Below are positions 27,628-36,800 of a stretch of DNA of 56,383 bases, in pieces; the stretch's first letter is position 1, and each line of letters begins with the position of its first letter. The notes below the pieces were generated by a model. The model was not told the DNA's origin and did not search any database. It saw only the letters and a list, made by a program, of their open reading frames with translations. The stretch is from assembly GCA_910584055.1 (NCBI GenBank), contig CAJTZS010000026.1, positions 1-56,383 on the forward strand, read 5' to 3'. The position numbers and the translations under genes were made by a program. The DNA comes from an uncultured Muribaculaceae bacterium. GTDB taxonomy: Bacteria > Bacteroidota > Bacteroidia > Bacteroidales > Muribaculaceae.

Positions 27628-29205
27628 ATGAAAACGAAGCTATTAATCTATGGTTGTCTTTTAACGATGACGATCGCGGGGAACGCACAAAATGCTCCAG
27701 AGGTGAAAATCCCTGACTATTCGAGTTATATCCTGACTCCGAAGCCCGGTCCTGAGCCGCGTATCAACGGAGCAAAAGTATTTGGCGTGCGACCCGGCTC
27801 GCAATTCCTTTTCTCCATCGCGGCGACCGGTGAACGCCCTATGACGTTCGCAGCCAAGAATCTTCCTGCCGGTCTAAAGCTCGATTCGAAAACCGGACGC
27901 ATCTCGGGACGCGTTGCAGAGAAGGGAGAATATGTAGTGGAACTCTCTGCCCGCAACGCTCATGGCGAGACCAAGCGCAACCTGAAGATCATTGTGGGTG
28001 ACCGCATCGCCCTCACCCCTCCGATGGGTTGGAACTCCTGGAACTGCTGGGGACGCGATGTAACGCAGGAACAGGTGCTCTCCTCCGCACGCGCCATGCA
28101 CGACAAGGGACTCGTAAACCATGGCTGGACCTACATCAACATCGATGACGGCTGGCAAGGGAAACGCGGAGGAAAATACAACGCAATCTTGCCGAATACT
28201 AAATTCCCCGACATGGCTGCCCTCACAAAGGAGGTACATGATCTTGGTCTCAAACTCGGAATCTATTCCTCTCCGTGGGTTGGAACATATGCCGCCCATA
28301 TCGGCAGTTATGCCGACACTCCTGATGGCAATTACAGCTGGATAATGGATGGTAATTATAACGAAAACTACCGCTACACCCTCCCCACCGGCGACTACTA
28401 TAAATATCGGCAGGAACAATATAGACTTGGCAAGTATTCTTTCGTAACAAATGATGCGAAACAATGGGCTGAATGGAAGATTGACTATTTGAAATATGAC
28501 TGGAAGCCCAATGATGTGGAGCATATCAAGGAGATGTATGATGCACTGCGTGCCACAGACCGCGATATAGTCTACAGTCTTTCCAATAGTGCTCCGCTCT
28601 GTGATGCACCTGCCCTTGCGAAGTATTCGGATTGCTGGCGCACCACGGGTGACATCCGCGACACATGGGAGAACTTCAGCAAGATCGGTTTCAACCAAAG
28701 CCGCTGGGCTCCCTGGAGCGGACCGGGACACTGGCCCGACGCCGACATGCTTGTTGTCGGGCTTGTGGGATGGGGTCCGAAACTGCATTACACCAAACTG
28801 ACTCCTGACGAGCAATATACCCACATGACCTTATGGAGCCTCTTTGCCTCTCCGCTTCTTATCGGATGCGACCTTGCGCGTCTGGATGATTTCACGCTGT
28901 CGCTGCTCACCAATGATGAGGTGATTGATGTTAACCAGGATCCTTTGGGTGTTCATGGTGCACCTATTGTCGAGACGGCAGAGGAAGCTGTTTATGTGAA
29001 GCAGCTTGAAGATGGCTCAATGGCTGTAGGACTTTTCAACAAGACCCTCCAGCCCCGCGACATCACCATCAACCTCAAACAGCTCGGTTTCTACGAAAAG
29101 AAAACGATTCGCGATCTCTGGCGACAGAAAGACATCGCGCAGACAGACTCAAAACATACCTCCACGGTCAATCCCCACGGAGCCGTGATGCTCCGTATCT
29201 ACTAA
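27628..29205 (+). CDS. GH27 alpha-galactosidase, secreted
   Basis: A 525-residue enzyme with a signal peptide ending near residue 20 (IAGNAQ), a putative-Ig (He_PIG-like) domain at about 50-120 with LPAGLKLDSKTGRISG, and a GH27 TIM barrel from about 130. Family motifs are TPPMGWNSWNCWG, YINIDDGWQG, LKYDW with the nucleophile Asp, and YSDCWRTTGDIRDTW with the acid/base Asp. It should release terminal alpha-galactose (or alpha-N-acetylgalactosamine) from glycans in the periplasm. It follows the serpin gene by 21 bp and ends before a strong terminator, so it is the last gene of that run. Confidence 0.93.
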   Translation: MKTKLLIYGCLLTMTIAGNAQNAPEVKIPDYSSYILTPKPGPEPRINGAKVFGVRPGSQFLFSIAATGERPMTFAAKNLPAGLKLDSKTGRISGRVAEKGEYVVELSARNAHGETKRNLKIIVGDRIALTPPMGWNSWNCWGRDVTQEQVLSSARAMHDKGLVNHGWTYINIDDGWQGKRGGKYNAILPNTKFPDMAALTKEVHDLGLKLGIYSSPWVGTYAAHIGSYADTPDGNYSWIMDGNYNENYRYTLPTGDYYKYRQEQYRLGKYSFVTNDAKQWAEWKIDYLKYDWKPNDVEHIKEMYDALRATDRDIVYSLSNSAPLCDAPALAKYSDCWRTTGDIRDTWENFSKIGFNQSRWAPWSGPGHWPDADMLVVGLVGWGPKLHYTKLTPDEQYTHMTLWSLFASPLLIGCDLARLDDFTLSLLTNDEVIDVNQDPLGVHGAPIVETAEEAVYVKQLEDGSMAVGLFNKTLQPRDITINLKQLGFYEKKTIRDLWRQKDIAQTDSKHTSTVNPHGAVMLRIY

Positions 29206-29305
29206 GGCTTCCGCCTCAAACCGTTGAGGCAGGGACAAAAAATCTTTAAAGTCGAAAGATTGTTTTAGGTCATATGAATTTGATTCATGATACACTATTA
29301 ATCCG

Positions 29306-29344
29306 AAGTAGCCGGGAGTCTCACGACTTCCGGCTACTTTTATA
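29306..29344 (+). terminator. Strong intrinsic terminator after GH27
   Basis: A 15-bp stem AAGTAGCCGGGAGTC with GACTTCCGGCTACTT (one G-T pair), loop TCAC, then TTTTATATA. A smaller stem (GCCTCAA, ACCG, TTGAGGC) sits closer to the gene at 29213-29230. Confidence 0.85.
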
Positions 29345-29409
29345 TACAAGCAACTTTCTCTAAATTTCATTTTTAATTTCAGCATCCCTTTCCTTAAATA
29401 ACTCCTCAT

Positions 29410-29430
29410 TTATCGAACCGGGTTCGATAA
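29410..29430. promoter_or_regulatory. Perfect 21-bp operator-like palindrome
   Basis: TTATCGAACC and GGTTCGATAA flank a single G. It lies 149 bp upstream of the promoter of the SGNH hydrolase, beyond the GH27 terminator. It has the size and symmetry of a dimeric repressor site; no regulator gene is adjacent. Confidence 0.45.
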
Positions 29431-29578
29431 GGTAAGAAGTAAAAGGGAATAGGTAAAAGGTAAGAATTGGCATGACTCTAATGTGAGCGTCAAGTCGTAG
29501 CTGCTGTTCGATACAAATTTGTCAAACGTGCTTCACCGATTACCATCATAAAATCAAAACGCGAAGAAGCGAAGAATA

Positions 29579-29610
29579 TTTGTGGCTGTCGATTTAAATT
29601 CGTATATTTG
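29579..29610 (+). promoter_or_regulatory. Bacteroidetes-type promoter of the SGNH hydrolase gene
   Basis: TTTG (29579-29582), 20 bases, then TATATTTG (29603-29610), both matching the Bacteroidetes consensus. The start would be near 29617, about 63 bases before the ATG at 29680. Confidence 0.7.
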
Positions 29611-29679
29611 CATTACTGATGGAGCGGTTATATAGGGAGCTTGCATCATGATTATCATAAACTATTAATTAAACTTTCT

Positions 29680-30744
29680 ATGCAGAGAAAATGTATTGCT
29701 TTATGCGTGGCGGCTGTATGCTGCCTTGCTGTTTCGGCAGCACCGAAAGATCTCCGTTTTGTGGATGGGGAGAATCTTACTCTTATCAATAAGACTATCG
29801 AAACCCCGGACCGGTACACAAGGGTAGACACAACAAAATATGATGGATTCACCAACTACCAGCGTCGCGAACTCACGCAGCATAGCTGTGGATTGGCTTT
29901 ATGCTTCAAGACTAACAGTAGTTCCGTATATGCTCGTCCTACCTATCGTCTACACAAGAAACTTGCTACTCAAACTGGGGTCAATTCCGAAGGTTTCTGT
30001 CTTTATATCAAGAAAAACGGGAAATGGAAATATGCCGGTGCGAATACTATGGGCAAGGATGGCAATGTATCGCTCGTTACCGATATGGCACCGGGTGAGA
30101 AAGAATGCATTCTCTATCTTCCGAACCTGAGTGTGCTCGACAAGGTGGAAATAGGTGTTGACAATAATGCATCGCTGGAGGCGATGCCGAATCCCTTCCG
30201 CCATAAAATCGTGGTTTTCGGATCAAGTTTTACGCATGGAGTAGGTTGTTCGCGTCCGGGGATGTCATATCCGATGCAGCTTGAAAGGGCTACAGGTCTT
30301 CACGTATGCGATTTCGGTATGAGCGGCAACTCCAAGCTGCAGCAGAGTTATGCGAGAGTGCTTGCAGATACTGAAGCCGATGCATTCCTCTTCGATGCGT
30401 TCTCTAACCCTTCTGTTAAGGAAATTGAAGAGAGGTTTGTGCCTTTCGTGAAAACTATACGCGAGAAACACCCTACAACGCCTTTGATTTTCATGCAGAC
30501 CATTTATCGCGACTACCGTAATTTCAACACCAAGAAAGAACATGACGAACAGGCGAAAATGGACCTTGCAGAGAAGATGGTTAAAAAGGCGATGAAGAAA
30601 GACAGGAACATATACTGGATTGTTCCTGAAGTAAACGACGGCGTTCACGAAACCTCCGCCGATGGCATCCATCCCAACGACTATGGATACTCGCTATGGA
30701 TGGAATCTATCAAACCCGACATCTTACGCATATTGTCAAAATAA
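29680..30744 (+). CDS. Secreted SGNH/GDSL-family hydrolase
   Basis: A 354-residue exported esterase-like enzyme. A signal peptide covers about residues 1-21 (CIALCVAAVCCLAVSAAP). A beta-rich N-terminal domain (about 25-175) precedes the SGNH core, whose block I is VVFGSSFTHG with the nucleophile Ser, followed by GMSGNSKL (block II Gly), DAFSNPS and DGIHPNDYG with the catalytic Asp and His. Such Bacteroidetes proteins usually remove acyl groups from glycans; the substrate here is unknown. The ATG at 29680 is preferred over the upstream TTG at 29641 because the signal peptide starts there. The gene has its own promoter and converges on the giant protease gene. Confidence 0.88.
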   Translation: MQRKCIALCVAAVCCLAVSAAPKDLRFVDGENLTLINKTIETPDRYTRVDTTKYDGFTNYQRRELTQHSCGLALCFKTNSSSVYARPTYRLHKKLATQTGVNSEGFCLYIKKNGKWKYAGANTMGKDGNVSLVTDMAPGEKECILYLPNLSVLDKVEIGVDNNASLEAMPNPFRHKIVVFGSSFTHGVGCSRPGMSYPMQLERATGLHVCDFGMSGNSKLQQSYARVLADTEADAFLFDAFSNPSVKEIEERFVPFVKTIREKHPTTPLIFMQTIYRDYRNFNTKKEHDEQAKMDLAEKMVKKAMKKDRNIYWIVPEVNDGVHETSADGIHPNDYGYSLWMESIKPDILRILSK

Positions 30745-30765
30745 AGAAGAAGCTGCCTCATGGGA

Positions 30766-30833
30766 GCTGCTGTTGCTCGCAACGGCAGCAGTTTAATAAA
30801 AGGAGAGCCGAGGTAAGCCTCGGCTCTCTTTTT
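30766..30833. terminator. Tandem terminators between convergent genes
   Basis: The first stem is GCTGCTGTTGC with GCAACGGCAGC (30766-30789). The second is GAGAGCCGAGG, loop TAAG, CCTCGGCTCTC (30803-30828), then TTTTT on the plus strand; the minus side is followed by TTTTATTAAA. The second can serve both strands. Confidence 0.8.
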
Positions 30834-30851
30834 ATCAGCATTTGAGAATCA

Positions 30852-33800
30852 TTACTTCTTGTAGAGACGATGTGTCTCTGCCTTGTCATCTGCTGCAACG
30901 CGGAGCATGTAGACTCCGGCGGGATTGCCACCCATGCCAAGACGGAGCTCCATGCCGGCAACGGCATCAACTATGTCACTGCCGACAAGCTTACCTGCTG
31001 CATCGTACACCTCAATAGTGAGACGAGCGGAAGTATTTGCAATCATGATGAGATCCTCATTGACAGGATTCTCTTTGACATTGACAAGTTTCGAGCTGTC
31101 AGCCATCGCATCTTCCACGCCGGAAGCATCGGTCACGTTCACGGTGAGGGTCATCGGTGTAGACATACCCTTATCGTCTGTAGCCGTCACGGTAGCTGTA
31201 GCGTTGCCTATACCCTTGCCGCGGAACACTACACCGCTATCGGTGGTGTATGCATCAGCGACATCGTTGGCGTTGAATGCGAATGCATAAGTCATCGCAT
31301 CTCCGTCAGGATCGGTGAAGAGTTCGCTGAAGTCAACAACTTCGGAAAGTTCTCCGACCTTGACCTCAACGGTCTTTCCTTCTACTGCTATCGGTGCGCG
31401 GTTCACTTTCTCGACCTCATAAGCAACAGAGGCATTGGCTGAATGTCCCTTGTCGTCGGCAACAGTCAGTTTGAAGCCATAGTTGCCGGCAGTTCCAAAG
31501 TCGGGAGCAATCTCAACCTTAACTGCAACCGGAAGGGTCGCACCTGTCACCTTGAAGACACCGTCCTCACCCTTGGTCACCACTGCGTCGGCATCAGAAA
31601 CATCCACGGTCACTTCCTTGATGGATGCAAGTTTGGAAGCATCCTCAAGAGATATCGACAGATCATCCTTGTCAGGATCCGAAACCATAACAGTCACCAA
31701 TGTAGATTCACCCTCCTTGGCATAAACCTTATTTGCCGGAGCCGAAATCTCGGGAGAAGAGTTCAAGTCAAGATATACCGGGAAGTTGATCTTAGGCATT
31801 GCCGGATCATTGGTCTTGATAACAATCATGGCCTTGTTCCCCTTTTCGAGACGCGCCGCAGCTGCGTTGACCTGAACTTTCACGTCAACATTGCCATTGA
31901 CAGCAACCTCACCTTCGGATTCTTCGTTAAGAAGTTTGATCCAAGGTTCACCGGACTTGGTCTCAAGACATGTCATCATGTAACCGGCTGAGCCGATCTG
32001 TGACTCTAAAAGTTCGGCCACATCATACCATCCTGATTCCTCTGTCCAAGCCATATAACGGCCATTGGTCACAGGCTCTTCTTTCGCGCAAATGAACGAG
32101 GGGTACTTGATACCTTCAGGATATGTGACAACCATACAGAACTCTTCGCCCGGATTCATATATACCGGACGTTCAAGCGCGGCCACATAGAAACGACCCA
32201 TAGTCGGCTTATCCGGATTAGGAGTGGCTATGAAAGCGCCCTTGCCAATCAGTTCTCCTGTTTCGGGATCGTTTCCTGAAACCAGTTCAACCTTTATGGT
32301 CGCGTTCTCTAATTCTTCCGTGACTACCGGCAGATATACATGGGAGATATTGATACCGTTCTTAGGAGCGACAAATGATGTCGAAGCCTTGAAGGTATCG
32401 AACAATGTGCCGACACCATAATTCCAGGAATTGGTATTTCCGGGCATGGCATCATAGTAAAGAGCCTGAGTGTATGCGAAGTTGGTCGGGAGGTCGAAAG
32501 GATTGACGGTCTCGTCATTGTCTGCATAAGCCATCACCTTCTTGTCTAACAAGCCTTTCTCCACAGAGAACGGAGCAGCTTTATAGCTGTTCTTTTTACT
32601 CTCTTTAGCGAACATCGGAGCTACACCGCCACCGAAATCATCATCAACTTCGCCTACACCTGTAGGATCGAGTGTCAGCGAATAAGTAAGCTTATATTCT
32701 CCGACGTTTCCAATCTTCACAGTCTCGACGGAGATATGGTCGTCGGCAGCGTTCTCAACCCGTATTTCCTCTTTGTCAAGAGTCATCGATGGAGCCGGAG
32801 TGATGGAGAATTTAACATTCACAACCTTCTCCACGGGAGTTTCATCGGAAGGATCAAGTCTATAACCGATTGTCACAGGGATGTTGTATACACCCGGTGT
32901 CTGCCAGGTCTGTCCCGGAGTGATGGCCATAGCGAATCTCACAGGAGCCGCGCCCACTTCCATCGGTTGGAAGAAGCCTGGGTCAACAGGCTGCCACATC
33001 TTACCGCCTGTAGGTTCGCCTGTCCACATATCCAGTTCCGGAAGCTCTGCCATAAGCGTGAATGCAGGCATGTCAAATCCTGGGAATTCGGGATCTTCCT
33101 CCATAACCGGTTCATAGGATACATATTCAAGAATGTAATTGGCCGTACCCTCATTAGCCACAGCGAACTTAGCTGCATATGGAAGACCCATCTGCACAAT
33201 CGGGTCAGACATGTCTGTACTCATGTAACCCAATACATTCTCAATCTCCGCACTTTCGGGAATGGAGGGTTTCGCCTCTCCTGTCACAGTCACATTCACA
33301 GGTATGGCAATCTTCTCCTTAGAAGGAACGTTGGTGTTCAGAGCAAGCGTCGTCTCACAAACTCCCGCCATCCGGTTTGTATTCACGTCAACCTTAACCT
33401 CATGTTTAGCACCGGGAGCGATTGTATTGGTGAACACCGGACTGAAACTTACAGCATTGCCGAATGCGATGTAACGCTCGGGAAGCTGTATCGACTCGGT
33501 TGCAGTCTCGTTCGAGACGCCTGCAAGGCCGAACGCAGACATGATAACGGAATTCTCGTCATAATCCTTATACTGGAATTTGAAAGAACCGTCTTTCTCA
33601 AGAATCAGCTGATAGCATACACCATAGTTCATCGAGTTTCCATATTCCATGAACGAAACCACTGCGCGATCTTCCGTCACATAATGATACGTACCTGCCG
33701 TCTTGGTGGTGTTCATCGAATGGAGACCCCAATAAGGAGCTATGATATTGGAGAAGACTGTCCCTTGAGGGAAGTCAGCCGGAGGTTCGGGCCATATCTT

Positions 33801-36800
33801 GTCGTCGCGACGCTCTGTGAACGAAACGAAACCGGTGTTGTAAACATACATCTTGGTATATTTCTTTCCATAGAACGGGAACGCGAACGGAAGTTCTACT
33901 TCCACATAGTCATGGCTGTTGTAATATCTGAACGCGTTCTGCTCTCCTAAGCCATTGTCAACGATATCAATCCAGTTAAATTCAGCTTCCTTATCTACAG
34001 AGGCTCCGTATACGTACGACACTTTTGAATCTTCATTCTCGGGAACGGTCACCTTAACGTCTTCGTTCGGGGTGAACGCGTATACAAGAGGCTCGTTGCC
34101 GGAGTTGGAGATCTCGAGGGTCTTGCTCAGCGGCGTGCCGCTGGCAACAGTCTCGTTGATTGCATCAAACGAAAGGTCGGCAGCCGGACAGCCTATAACC
34201 TTACCCTTCAACATAACCGTCATCTCATTCACATCAGTGGTGACGGTCATCTTGTCGCTGATATCGCCTTCCGTATCGGTAGGCACTTTCACCATAATAT
34301 CGACAGAATTGCCGGCCTTGACCATATACGGGAACACATCGCTGTTGGCTACCGACATCTTATTAGATTCCATCTGTGGAAGATTCACTGTCAGAACGTT
34401 ATGACCGGTATTGCGCACAGTCACGGGCACAATGAATTCAGAAGTGCGGAACACCTCACCGAAATCTATAGCCGTATCCTCTATTGTGGCTTTCGCATCG
34501 AGACCCTTAGGATCGATTGAAGCATTGAAACGCACGAAAGAGACTGCCGGAGCAGGATCGTTGGTGACGATTGCCAGGTTATTGAAAGTTTCGCCGGCAT
34601 TCATGTCCTCATCAACGCTGACCGTCGCCTTCACATCCACGGATTCTCCGGGAGCAATGAGGCCTGCGGCGGGTTCAAGCGTACGCACGAACTGAGCCTG
34701 CGGAGCCTCGAACCTGACAGCGGTTCCTGTTCCGAATTCACGGAAGCGCTGATTGTCGGAAGTCGGTTCCTGGACACCAAAATAATCAGCCATATCAGCG
34801 GAAGTCACTGTTACCTGGTCTGCAAGTTCCGGATCGTTGATACCGCAGAAAAGGGTACTGCCAGACTGGAACAACATCTCCCCGTTGTAATCGTCATAGA
34901 AGATTTCTATATCTCCGGATGGAGCAAGCGACATATGGAATGATGCAGGGGCATACTCCGTATCGTATACCAAAGCAAGAACATTGGTGAAATTCACCAC
35001 AAAGTTTCCATCTTTCCAACCATACTCGACCTTTGATTCCGGACCCATCTGGAGCTGACGGCCATAAGCCGATACAAGACCAGTTCCGAGAATACTGGAC
35101 GAAGTTTCGGTAAGAGGAGACCTGAACGTCTCATCTGCATTAGGAACGAACAAAACTCCACCGAAAGATGTGATGTAAACTTTGTCGTAGGTCTTCCCAT
35201 AATAGGGGAAAGAGAATCCGAGTGATATGGCCTTAGACAGATATACATTATCGTTGAAAGTAGAGGTCACATCTGTCAGATTCACCAGAGAAGGTGCGGG
35301 AACGTATGTAAATTCATTATACCCATCAAGTGTGGAGGATATCGTATAACCGAATTTATGAAGTTTGGCAGCGCCCTCCACCGTCTGGTCTGAGAATTTC
35401 GGGAATACATATTCCAAAGGATACTTACCTTCATTGCTTATCTTGAAAGAAAGCTCCTTGGCATCCTCGCCAAGCGTAAGCGTGCCGGCTTCTACCACAG
35501 ACGGTTCAACAGCAACTTTTGCAGGTTCGGTAGCGACACCCCTGACGAGTATCTTCACTTCGCGACCTTCACTGTCGGTAAATGTAACCGTAGCGGTATG
35601 CGAACCGGCCTCTTTCGGAGTGTATTTAAGTTCAACCTTAGTCGTGGTCCTTGCAGGGAAACCGCTTTGAACATAATCCGGGCCTGAGAAATTATCAGAA
35701 CTTACGGTGATGTTTTCCTGATATATGGCAGGACCCCATTCCGATCCACGGAACGATCCGAAACCTTTGTTGTAAACCTCTGCCACGAGAGTCTTTGACT
35801 GACCCACGAGAAGGCTACCGAAATCAACCACCTTGGGCACAACCACCTGCGGTCCGTTACCGGCAACCGTCAAAGTGACAGGCACGCTCTTCATTTTGGC
35901 GTCGCTTTCATTGGTGGAAAGCTTCACTGCAAGGTTATAGGTGCCGTTCACAAGCTTACGGCCGTCAGCCTTGACTGCGACACTCTGTGTTTCCCCTTGC
36001 TTCACAATGCCGGAAATCGGGTCAAGTTCGAGCACCTGACTCCAGTCAGGATTGAGAGAACGCGCCTTCACACCCCAAACGAACTGGTCTGCAAGAGATT
36101 CATAGCTGCTGCCTTTGAGAGCTGCGGCAAGCTGAACCCATGTTTTACCCATATCGTTACTCATGAAGCTGCTTGTGCCGGCATTAGCATCAGGAGCGTG
36201 TGCCATACCGAGAGGGTAACCTTCCTGACCGGCATCGAAATGAGCCACAACCCAGAACGATTCTCCGGGAGCGAAATGTATCTGTTCCGGAAGGGAGATA
36301 TTATAATTATATGTGAAGAACTGATAATCCACCTCTGTTATCAGAGAAGCGACAGAGATCGACACGTCACCTTTGTAGATGCTGATTTTAGGATTCTCTC
36401 CCCAGATTCCTTCAGGCGCCTCGAAATAGAGTGCGGTAAGGTTGAACCCTTCAGGATATTTCTGGGCATCCACCTTAAACCATTGGGCAAGCGAGTTGGG
36501 CAAAGTTTTGTCCGTCTCACCGATCATGGCGTAAAGCTGGTCGTAAGTGTATATCTCTTGGGGATAATCATCTGCGTCATACTCTGCGGAGGCTGCTACG
36601 GCTGCACGGCTGGCAGCGGCGGTGGAGAGCTTTCCGGAGAAGGGTCTTACCGAACCTGGAGCCGGACGGCGAGACTGAAGCTGGGCGCTGAGCGTGCTCT
36701 TTGACGCCTCCCATTTGAGAAGGCCTTCGGCTTCGTTGCCGATGGTGAGCGTTCCTGTTGCGACAGGCGCGGACGCCGTAGCCCCCATGCTCAATGATGA

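Noticed and set aside
32736..33950. Long plus-strand open frame (404 codons) inside the giant protease gene
   Set aside because: It is antisense to a protein with clear catalytic motifs and has no domain, leader or start signal; GC-rich codon structure of the minus gene keeps the opposite frame open. The same applies to the long antisense frames over susD (4227-5201) and secA (48077-48940).
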